Of a stretch of 64,000 nucleotides of DNA, positions 56,636 to 64,000 are shown piece by piece; positions within the stretch are counted from its first letter, which is position 1; every line of letters begins with the position of its first letter. The notes under the pieces were generated by a model. The model was given only the letters and a program-made list of their open reading frames with translations, was not told where the DNA came from and searched no databases. Source of the DNA: Toxorhynchites rutilus septentrionalis (taxonomy: Eukaryota; Arthropoda; Insecta; Diptera; Culicidae); assembly GCF_029784135.1 (NCBI RefSeq), contig NC_073745.1, positions 246,283,993 through 246,347,992 of the forward strand, written 5' to 3'. Position numbers and translations under genes: made by a program.

Positions 56636-56651
56636 TGGTCCTTCGAACCGG
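56636..56651 (+). promoter_or_regulatory. Putative primer-binding site (tRNA-Tyr-like)
   Basis: TGGTCCTTCGAACCGG starts 6 nt after the LTR. It is complementary to a tRNA 3' end of the form CCGG(C/T)TCGAAGGA-CCA, as in animal tRNA-Tyr, with one apparent mismatch. The tRNA identity is from memory and needs a database comparison. Confidence 0.55.
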
Positions 56652-56664
56652 ATTTTAAATCCGT

Positions 56665-57095
56665 ACTCCGTACTGCATTGTCGCAGAATCACCGCCATTG
56701 CCGTCGCTTTGTCGCGACTTCACCGCTACTGTTGTAGTAGCATCAACGCGATTGTCCATTGTGGGACAAGAGGTTTTCAACAGATCCATTGTGGGATCAA
56801 CGTGAAGTTTAATCTTCTGCATTGCCGCCGAATCACCGCCATTGACATCGCTTTGTCGCGATATCACCGCCACTTTTGTTGTGGCATCAACGCTATCGTC
56901 CACTGTGGGACATTAGGTTTCCTCAGATCCATTGTGGGGTCAACGCGAATAGAACCTGCTGCATCGACGCTGAATCACCGCCAGTGTGGTCGCTTTTCCG
57001 CGACATCGCCGCTACTTGTATTGTAGTATCAACGTTATTGTCCATTGTGGGACAATAGGCTTCATCAGATCTCTTATAGGATCAACGCACCATCT
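56665..57095 (+). repeat. Three imperfect tandem copies (about 143 bp) in the BEL leader
   Basis: Units start near 56672, 56816 and 56958 (CTGCATTG..GAATCACCGCC). Each includes TCGCTTTGTCGCGA or a variant, TCACCGC, a TAGTATCAACG-type word and CATTGTGGGACA. The units differ by scattered substitutions. They lie between the primer site and the gag start and are non-coding. Confidence 0.8.
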
Positions 57096-57536
57096 TGTGA
57101 TTTGGTTTAGAGGAGATCACAGCTTCCTTCTATTGTTCGGTTGTGCGATTTTTAAATCGAAAAATAATAAGTGTTAACTGATCTCAAAAAGAAAGTGAAA
57201 TTGGATTCCACCTGAGCGCAGTGGACACTATTAATTGTATAGCGCTAGTGTGTGACAATGGTTTTCGGGTGTGAACGATAAACCCGCATCTTTACTTCCG
57301 CCGTTTCCCAGGTTTCGCGTGAAAACCTGTCGAAGATCCTGTCGGTTCCAGATTCGAGTATCGGAACCTATCATCGAGAGTGAGTTTGGCATTCGACTGG
57401 TGAGTACACAACTAGAGTAGTCAAAGTTTTTGGAATTTTGTGTGGGGGAGTGGACCGGCATCGTATTTTAAGTATTTTATGTGGGCTGTGGTGGTTTTCG
57501 GTGGTTTTAATTTACGTGACGTTCCCAGCTGATACC

Positions 57537-60500
57537 ATGACTTCGCTGCGGGAACGATCTAAGATGTTGAGTGTGACGGTGGAGGCAATTAGAACCATCG
57601 AGAGCTTTGTGGAGGACTACGATGCCGAGATTGATCAAGACAAAATCGAATCTAGATTAAAGAGACTGGATATACTATATGATCGCTTTGTTGATACATC
57701 CATCGCAGTGGAGTTGTTAATGGAGGATAAATCCGAAACTAAAGCTATTCTAGTGAAAGATCGTAACGAAATGGAAGAACGATATTATACATTACATGAT
57801 TTCCTAACAACACACAAACCGAATCATCATGTTTCGGCTAATTCCCCTCAGATTTCCACATCTGTTGTACGTTTACCGAAAATTGATTTGCCGAGTTTTG
57901 ATGGTGAGATTGACAATTGGATTCCTTTTTATGACGCATATCGTAGTTTAATTCATAACAACAAAAATTTAGCTGCTGTGGATAAGTTCCATTACCTGAT
58001 GGCCGCACTCAAATATCCTGTTAAAAAACTACTCGATACAACTAACATAACGGGCGATAATTATAAAATCGCTTGGGATCTGCTTGTAAGTCGGTATGAT
58101 AATAAACGTTTGCTTATTAAAAATCACATTGCGTCATTGTTCGCCATTGATCCTGTGAGGAAGGAATCTTCAAATGCGATATTAGCCCTGGTTGACCAAT
58201 TTGAACGTCACGTAAGAATTCTATCGACGTTGGGGGAGCAAACTGAACGATGGAGCTCTCTGCTGGTACACATGGTGTGTAGTCGATTGAATCATAACAC
58301 TTTGAGGGAATGGGAGCGGTCAACAGCCTGCGATAAGGAGAAGATTCCTACCTACAATGAATTGATTACATTTTTGAAAGATCAAGCTGGGATCTTAATA
58401 TCCTTGAATAGTGGTAGTCCAGCAATATTATCACCAAAAGAAAAATCTCGTTTGTCTGTCGCCCATGCTGCAGCTGTGTCCAAATCGTTTTCACCTAAGT
58501 CTTGTATCGTATGCAACCAATCACATCGCATTTATGATTGCGAAGTCTTTAAACGAATGCCACTTGAGCAGAAGCAAGATGTCGTCCGCAAGAAAAAGCT
58601 TTGTTGGAATTGTGTATCTATGAAACACCTTAGTCGTGATTTCTCATCTCAATCCTGTAGAAAATGCAACGAAAAACATCATTCTCTATTACATCCACTC
58701 TCCCCCAACGATCGATCCACCTACACCAATATAAATTCATCACCTGTGAACATACGAACCACCAACGCCACCGCCGGTAGTGAACCTGTTCCTTCGGCAC
58801 AGTTATCCACTCCCACACTATCCACATCAACCACCACGTCCGCCACCCGACAGCCACTCACCAATGCTTTAGCTGCAGCGCAGTCATCGAATACCACCTA
58901 CTCAACTGTTTTGTTATCCACCGCCGTGGTGAGGGTCCACGGTCCATCTGGGAAATCCACCTTCGTCCGAACTTTACTGGACTCATGCTCCGAGTCAAAT
59001 TTTATCACCGAAAGAATCGTTCAACTTTTGAGCTTGAACCGTCAAAAGCAAACAACGGTCATCGCAGGCATGGGTGGCGCTACAGTCAACAGCACACATT
59101 GCACCGTCGCCACTTTCAGTTCCATCGACACCACGTATTCACACACACTGACTTTCAGTATCCTCCCAAGGATCACTAACGATTTACCAGCTCGACCGAT
59201 TGACATTTCACACTGGAAACTTCCTTCCGAGGTGACCTTAGCTGATCCTGATTTTGCAAAACCGCAGAAGATAGACATGGTAATTGTTGCTCAACTTTTC
59301 TTCAGCCTTCTGGTGGAAGGTCAAATTCAAGTGGACCCCATGTCTCCTGAAAGCCAGCCTGTTCTCCAACGTACCTTACTTGGATGGATAGTTAGTGGTC
59401 CTGTGTCCACCGGTACAGCCTTTCGAGACTCTGGAAGAGTCGCTATGCTTTGTACTACCGATGATTTAGATCAACAACTGACTCGATTTTGGGAAGTCGA
59501 GAATTGTCCGCGGAACCGTGGGCTTTCGAAAAAAGAATTATGTTGTGAAGATCATTTTTCTAAAACAACCATCAGAGATAAATCAGGCAGATTTGTTGTG
59601 CGCCTCCTCAAGAAGGAAAACATGTTGAGTCAAGTTGGCGATTCCCAGATCAGTGCTTTTCGTCGATTTCAGTGGATGCAACGTCGATTTATCAAGAGCC
59701 GAGAATTAAAGGAGCAATATTCTGATTTTATGACAGAATACATTGCTCTCGACCATATGGCTCCAGTGATTACATCCGAAGATACCAAAAATTCCAACAC
59801 GTATTATCTCCCTCATCACTCCGTGCTCAAGCCAAGCAGCACCACCACAAAATGTAGAGTGGTTTTCGATGGATCTAGCAAATCCTCAACGGGAATTTTG
59901 CTCAACGAGTGCCTCATGGTGGGGCCGACCGTTCAGGATTCATTATATGCCATCGTCATACGGTTTCGTATGTACGAGATTGCACTCGTTGCAGATATAA
60001 CAAAAATGTATCGCCGAATATGGGTACATCCCGATGACAGAAGTCTTCAGCGTGTTTATTGGCAAAGCAAAACTGATCCAGACGTCCGTACATATGAGTT
60101 GACTACGGAGACATACGGCACTGCATGTGCTCCGAATTTAGCTATCCGATGTCTTCAGCAACTTTCTCACGATCATCTGAGGAACGAAGATGATGCTGCT
60201 GAAAGAATTGGAAAAGACTTCTACGTGGACGATTTTCTCAGCGGTGCTGACAATGAAGACGAAGCAGTACAATTGTACTTTGATGTTAAAAGCATCCTCG
60301 CGTCGGCAGGATTCGAGCTCAGAAAGTGGAATTCGAATTCATCAGAAGTATTATCAAACATCCCAGCAAATTTGAAAGATGATAGATCGATTGTAACAGT
60401 TGACGATGTACAAGGATCCGTTAGCACGCTAGGTCTGCTTTGGCATCCGGAATCAGATACGTTCAGATTCAAAGTTCCAGAATGCTTCATTAATGCTCCA

Positions 60501-62894
60501 ATCACGAAACGAATCGTGGTCTCCGAGATGTCCAAACTTTTTGATCCTCTGGGAATCCTGGGACCAATTGTCATCACAGCCAAAGTATTTGTCCAGTTAC
60601 TTTGGAAATCGAAACTGGGCTGGGATGAAGTGCTCCCCAGCTCGCTTTGCAACGTGTGGGAAAATTATAGACGAGGTTTGAATACGCTCGAATCATTCTC
60701 TATTCCACGCTTAGTGAAAGCTCCAGGTTCTGGAAAAACTATTCAGCTTCATGGGTTCTGCGATGCATCCAAAAATACATATGGTGCATGCATTTATGTC
60801 AGAAGTGTAGGCACGAATGGTATCACCACAACTCGTCTATTAACAGCGAAGTCAATAGTAGCTCCTATCCAGACCCTATCAATCCCTAGGTTAGAGCTCT
60901 GCTCTGCTTTTCTCCTTAGTCATTTACACGAAAACGTTATGCTAAATCTCAATATGAATATTAATTCCTTCTTCTGGTCTGACTCGTCGATCACCCTGCA
61001 TTGGCTGCAAAATCCACCATCGCACTACAACACCTTCGTGACAAACCGTGTCGCGGAGGTACAGCGACTAACAGAAGGAGGTATTTGGAGCCACGTCGCC
61101 GGGTTGGAGAATCCGGCTGATCTCATCTCCAGGGGCTGCGATCCCTGCGAACTTATCAACAATGCCCTGTGGTGGAAAGGTCCACCATGGCTATCGTCTG
61201 ACCGTTCAGAATGGCCAAGCATGTTTGTTGTTCCGGATGTAAAGCAATTTCCACCAGAAGTCGTTGAAGCGACGCTCTGTTCGCTTGCAGCGGTTACCAG
61301 ATCATCAGGCGTCACTGATTGCACGCTGTTCACACGCTATTCGTCACTGTCTAGACTCACCCGCATCGTCGCATACTGTCGCCGGTTCGTGCATCACTGT
61401 CGGATCAAGTCTGCTGGATCCGATTTGCAACTCATTCCGCATTTAATCTCAGATGAACTCCGCCAAGCGTTAATAAGCCTCGTAAAAGTGGTACAAGAAG
61501 AACACTTCAGCAACGAAATCATCATTCTCCAAGCCAAAGATGATGCACAACTCAGCAAGTCACCATTAGGTACATTGAATCCGTTCATCCACGATGGTCT
61601 ACTCCTGGTCGGTGGCCGGCTCAATCATTCTTCCTATGCATTCACCCGCAAACATCCGATGATCCTACCTGCAGGTCACCCATTCACCTCTCTACTCATC
61701 GATTCAGTGCACGTGCAACTCCTCCACGCTGGCCCTCGTGCAATGATTGCACACATCCGTGAAAGATTTTGGCCATTGAACCTCCGTAACCTGGCACGGA
61801 GGCACGTAAGATCCTGTGTACGCTGCTATCGCACTCGTCCTCGAGCAGAACACCAGCTGATGGGTCAGCTACCGAAGGTGCGCATCACTCCTGCTCGTGC
61901 GAGAATTGACTTTTGTGGACCCGTCTGGCTGAAGATCCCGTTACGTCGAATGAAATCTGCTCCACCAATCCGAGCGTACGTTGCAGTATTTGTATGCATG
62001 GCCACGAAGGCCGCACACCTTGAATTAGTAGGCGATCTTAGCGCCGAAACGTTTATTGCAGCATTGAAACGCTTCGTTTCCCGCAGGGCTAAACCAATCG
62101 CCCTGTTTTGTGACAACGCAACCAACTTTAAGGGCGCAGACAAGGAGCTACGGAATCTCTGCAAACAACTTAACGATCAGCAACTGCAAATGAAAGTAGC
62201 GTCCTTCTGTGCTGACTCATCGATACAATTCAGCTTCATTCCCGCTAGAGCACCCACGTTTGGCGGCCTATGGGAGGCCGCTGTCAAGGCATTCAAACAC
62301 CATTTCCGGAGAGTTATTGGCATTGATTCGTTATCAGCAGAAGTTATGCAAACCATTCTGTGTCAGATTGAGAGCTGTCTTAACTCACGCCCACTGACTG
62401 CGCTTTCTGAGGACCCAAGCGACATGGAAATCCTCACACCGGGACATTTTCTGGTCGGATCAGCCCTCCAATCAATCCCGGAGCCCGACCTAGCCCAAAT
62501 TCCCGAGAACCGGCTTTCGCTGTGGCAGGAGATGCAACGACGAACTCTATCCTTCTGGAAATTGTGGTCAACGGACTACATTACCCAGCTACAGCAACGG
62601 ACGAAGCACTACTATCGACAGCCGAATGTTCTGGTCGGCAAACTGGTACTCCTGAAGGACGACAACTTACCCCCACTCAGATGGAGTGTGGGCCGAATCA
62701 CAGCAGTCCATCCCGGCGCGGATGGCCTCGTCCGTGTGGTTACCATCAAACTGGCATCCGGCGCAGTCTTCGATCAGCCGATCGTGAAGATCTGCCTTCT
62801 ACCAATAGATGACGAGATGAAGTCTACTCCCACTTCTGGTGAAGTGACTGGACCTCCTGATGAAGACGCAGCACCCGCTGCTAACCCAAAATAA
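57537..62894 (+). CDS. BEL/Pao gag-pol polyprotein (1,785 residues, intact)
   Basis: The frame is open from 57438, but the ATG at 57537 (MTSLRERSKML) starts the conserved gag region and is the more likely start. Domains, numbered from that Met: gag of the DUF1759 type (about 20-290); Cys/His motifs CIVCNQSHRIYDC and CWNCVSMKH (about 320-390); aspartic protease with LLDSCSESNF (Asp 482); reverse transcriptase with RVVFDGS, LVADITKMYRRI and YVDD (896-899); RNase H with HGFCDAS; integrase with an HHCC-like zinc region, then Asp 1458, Asp 1526 and Glu 1580 (FGGLWE); and a C-terminal ILTPGHFLVG domain typical of BEL. There are no stops or frameshifts and every catalytic motif is present, so this copy may be active. 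Confidence 0.95.
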   Translation: MTSLRERSKMLSVTVEAIRTIESFVEDYDAEIDQDKIESRLKRLDILYDRFVDTSIAVELLMEDKSETKAILVKDRNEMEERYYTLHDFLTTHKPNHHVSANSPQISTSVVRLPKIDLPSFDGEIDNWIPFYDAYRSLIHNNKNLAAVDKFHYLMAALKYPVKKLLDTTNITGDNYKIAWDLLVSRYDNKRLLIKNHIASLFAIDPVRKESSNAILALVDQFERHVRILSTLGEQTERWSSLLVHMVCSRLNHNTLREWERSTACDKEKIPTYNELITFLKDQAGILISLNSGSPAILSPKEKSRLSVAHAAAVSKSFSPKSCIVCNQSHRIYDCEVFKRMPLEQKQDVVRKKKLCWNCVSMKHLSRDFSSQSCRKCNEKHHSLLHPLSPNDRSTYTNINSSPVNIRTTNATAGSEPVPSAQLSTPTLSTSTTTSATRQPLTNALAAAQSSNTTYSTVLLSTAVVRVHGPSGKSTFVRTLLDSCSESNFITERIVQLLSLNRQKQTTVIAGMGGATVNSTHCTVATFSSIDTTYSHTLTFSILPRITNDLPARPIDISHWKLPSEVTLADPDFAKPQKIDMVIVAQLFFSLLVEGQIQVDPMSPESQPVLQRTLLGWIVSGPVSTGTAFRDSGRVAMLCTTDDLDQQLTRFWEVENCPRNRGLSKKELCCEDHFSKTTIRDKSGRFVVRLLKKENMLSQVGDSQISAFRRFQWMQRRFIKSRELKEQYSDFMTEYIALDHMAPVITSEDTKNSNTYYLPHHSVLKPSSTTTKCRVVFDGSSKSSTGILLNECLMVGPTVQDSLYAIVIRFRMYEIALVADITKMYRRIWVHPDDRSLQRVYWQSKTDPDVRTYELTTETYGTACAPNLAIRCLQQLSHDHLRNEDDAAERIGKDFYVDDFLSGADNEDEAVQLYFDVKSILASAGFELRKWNSNSSEVLSNIPANLKDDRSIVTVDDVQGSVSTLGLLWHPESDTFRFKVPECFINAPITKRIVVSEMSKLFDPLGILGPIVITAKVFVQLLWKSKLGWDEVLPSSLCNVWENYRRGLNTLESFSIPRLVKAPGSGKTIQLHGFCDASKNTYGACIYVRSVGTNGITTTRLLTAKSIVAPIQTLSIPRLELCSAFLLSHLHENVMLNLNMNINSFFWSDSSITLHWLQNPPSHYNTFVTNRVAEVQRLTEGGIWSHVAGLENPADLISRGCDPCELINNALWWKGPPWLSSDRSEWPSMFVVPDVKQFPPEVVEATLCSLAAVTRSSGVTDCTLFTRYSSLSRLTRIVAYCRRFVHHCRIKSAGSDLQLIPHLISDELRQALISLVKVVQEEHFSNEIIILQAKDDAQLSKSPLGTLNPFIHDGLLLVGGRLNHSSYAFTRKHPMILPAGHPFTSLLIDSVHVQLLHAGPRAMIAHIRERFWPLNLRNLARRHVRSCVRCYRTRPRAEHQLMGQLPKVRITPARARIDFCGPVWLKIPLRRMKSAPPIRAYVAVFVCMATKAAHLELVGDLSAETFIAALKRFVSRRAKPIALFCDNATNFKGADKELRNLCKQLNDQQLQMKVASFCADSSIQFSFIPARAPTFGGLWEAAVKAFKHHFRRVIGIDSLSAEVMQTILCQIESCLNSRPLTALSEDPSDMEILTPGHFLVGSALQSIPEPDLAQIPENRLSLWQEMQRRTLSFWKLWSTDYITQLQQRTKHYYRQPNVLVGKLVLLKDDNLPPLRWSVGRITAVHPGADGLVRVVTIKLASGAVFDQPIVKICLLPIDDEMKSTPTSGEVTGPPDEDAAPAANPK

Positions 62895-62975
62895 GCATTG
62901 TGAATAGTGAATTGAATTAAAATATTATTGTAAAATTGAATTTGAATGAAACAGATATTTCATTGGTGGCCGGTA

Positions 62976-63299
62976 TGTCGCGTACAACGCGAATGAAGTT
63001 AGAGTAGCCCGAGATAACACTCAACAGACGAGATAACACAAACGCTGTTCTTGTGCACAATAGACATCACACACGAAACATCTCAGTAGCAGTATAAATA
63101 CCGGTCACCGACACAGCATCCCATCTCAATTCTTTGTAAACCGTCACCAATAAACAATCGAAAGGAAGCAGCGAGTTTTCTATCCACCGAAACCAATAGT
63201 CTTTTTTAAGACTCAAAAAGAGTTAACAGAGTTTTCCGATCAGTCCGCTCCGCCTGTTCAGGCGTGGGAGCTTTTCGAGGAGGAGTCCCGGCGCGGACA
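62976..63299 (+). repeat. 3' LTR of the BEL/Pao element
   Basis: It is identical in my reading to the 5' LTR, shifted by 6,670 bp, with its TATA box at 63093-63100 and AATAAA at 63149-63154. It could promote transcription into the right flank. Confidence 0.93.
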
Positions 63300-63304
63300 G
63301 ACCT

Positions 63305-63815
63305 CATAAACGTAAGATTTAAAGAAAATTTGTTCCTATAAATTATCTTTCATCACCATCCGAAATTAGTCCATTTTTTTGAATGCATACGTTAACACTA
63401 CAATCGATGGGAAATGAATTGGTATTTTCGAGCATTCCATTCGGTAATTTGAAGAAAATTGTAGAATTTGAATCTTGCTTGCCAGGCGTAAAATGCTCTG
63501 ATTGAACGAGCGATTTTCGGGCGTAAACAAAATTTAAACCACCGAAAAATCCCAACTGAGTGCCGATACTCAGAAAGAAATAATACTGATCAGTTTAGAC
63601 TCGCTAAAGTATGATTTATGTTCACATAACGTATATACATAACTTTTTTTTTTGTGTCCCGCGTTGGACCTCTGACCATCTGGTCACTTTATCTTTAACG
63701 TCCATCAGAATGCACGCATTGGTTTTTGAAAAAAAATCGAAAAAATAAAATTTTAAAATCGAAAATCGATTATTATACAGCCTCCGGGCTTTGGTTTTCG
63801 CTCGTAATTTTTATT
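63305..63815. other. Gene-free right flank of the BEL element
   Basis: AT-rich DNA without a recognisable gene; a minus-strand ORF of 70 codons at 63343-63555 has no domain that I can name. Confidence 0.35.
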
Positions 63816-63819
63816 CAGC

Positions 63820-63965
63820 AACTAGCTGACCCGGCAAACTTCGTCCCGCCCAAAATTTATTTTTCGTTATCACATCCACGTTTTCTTACTAAGTGCACGT
63901 TCGTGGGTCCAATCGCAGAACTGAAATCGGACTATTCACAATCCATTTTTATTTATATAGATAGA
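63820..63965 (+). mobile_element. Short Helitron-like non-autonomous copy
   Basis: It begins AACTAGCTGACCCGGCAAAC followed by TTCGTCCCGCCC and runs through CACGTTTTCTTACTAAG and CCAATCGCAGAACTG to a TTTTTATTTATATAGATAGA end. It matches the first 130 bp of the minus-strand copy at 1895-2460 and has a large internal deletion relative to it. Confidence 0.5.
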
Positions 63966-64000
63966 AAACGATGTAAGAGTGCATTTTATCCCATTCAAAT

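Larger units (their letters stand above)
56306..63299 (+). mobile_element. Complete BEL/Pao LTR retrotransposon (6,994 bp)
   Basis: Two 324-bp LTRs (56306-56629 and 62976-63299) begin TG and end CA and look identical base for base. GACCT is duplicated on both sides (56301-56305, 63300-63304); a 5-bp duplication is usual for this superfamily. Inside are a tRNA-type primer site, a tandemly repeated leader, and one gag-pol ORF with domain order gag, protease, reverse transcriptase, RNase H, integrase, which fits BEL/Pao. No envelope gene is present. A classical polypurine tract before the right LTR is not obvious. Confidence 0.95.

Noticed and set aside
57438..57536. Upstream 33-codon extension of the BEL polyprotein
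   Set aside because: In frame but with a hydrophobic, poorly conserved look; the Met at 57537 begins the typical gag sequence.
62895..62975. Envelope gene or third ORF in the BEL element
   Set aside because: Only 81 bp separate the gag-pol stop from the 3' LTR.

Overview
The window looks like nuclear DNA of a culicine mosquito (Aedes/Culex-like). Three things suggest this: a laminin alpha gene very close in size to fly LanA (3,723 codons reconstructed here), two copies of a DD37E Tc1/mariner transposon of the mosquito ITmD37E type, and intergenic DNA made almost entirely of layered transposons (BEL/Pao, RNase H-bearing LINE, hAT, mariner, piggyBac-like and Harbinger-like MITEs, tRNA-SINE). 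The genus is an inference; no single sequence here proves it.

Layout. 1-5032 lies downstream of the laminin stop codon and holds fragments of a long dispersed repeat, one Helitron-like non-autonomous element and a nested TIR-like insertion. 5033-28099 (minus strand) is one complete laminin alpha gene in ten coding exons. Exon 9 alone is 9.4 kb, and all joins are in frame. Its 11.25 kb second intron holds a fold-back element (arms near 18963-19615 and 26130-27165). The loop of that element received a full-length, apparently intact non-LTR retrotransposon (19684-25735, two ORFs, 9-bp target duplication).

28100-56300 has no convincing host gene. From left to right it holds a Harbinger-like MITE (31413-31870), a pair of 182-bp-spaced repeats (32499-32900) and a complete but inactivated ITmD37E copy (33807-35076). 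Next come a MITE near 36000-36378 and a three-level nest: a decayed hAT transposase split by a mariner, itself split at TTAA by a piggyBac-like MITE (37290-40570). Then come broken LINE pieces with a 5'-truncated second ITmD37E (44240-46130), two more mariner relics, and a repeat block of about 3.8 kb bounded by inverted 39-bp arms (48398-52190) that contains a perfect hAT-type insertion and a SINE. Last are decayed histone H2A-like sequences (52900-54730).

56306-63299 is a complete BEL/Pao LTR retrotransposon. Its two 324-bp LTRs are identical in my reading, a 5-bp duplication flanks it, a tRNA-Tyr-like primer site follows the left LTR, the leader is tandemly repeated, and one uninterrupted gag-pol ORF fills most of the body. 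It is the youngest-looking insertion. The window ends inside a second Helitron-like copy.

Functionally the only host gene I can defend is laminin alpha, a secreted basement-membrane subunit. The rest is a record of successive insertions, several of which can be ordered in time by nesting.
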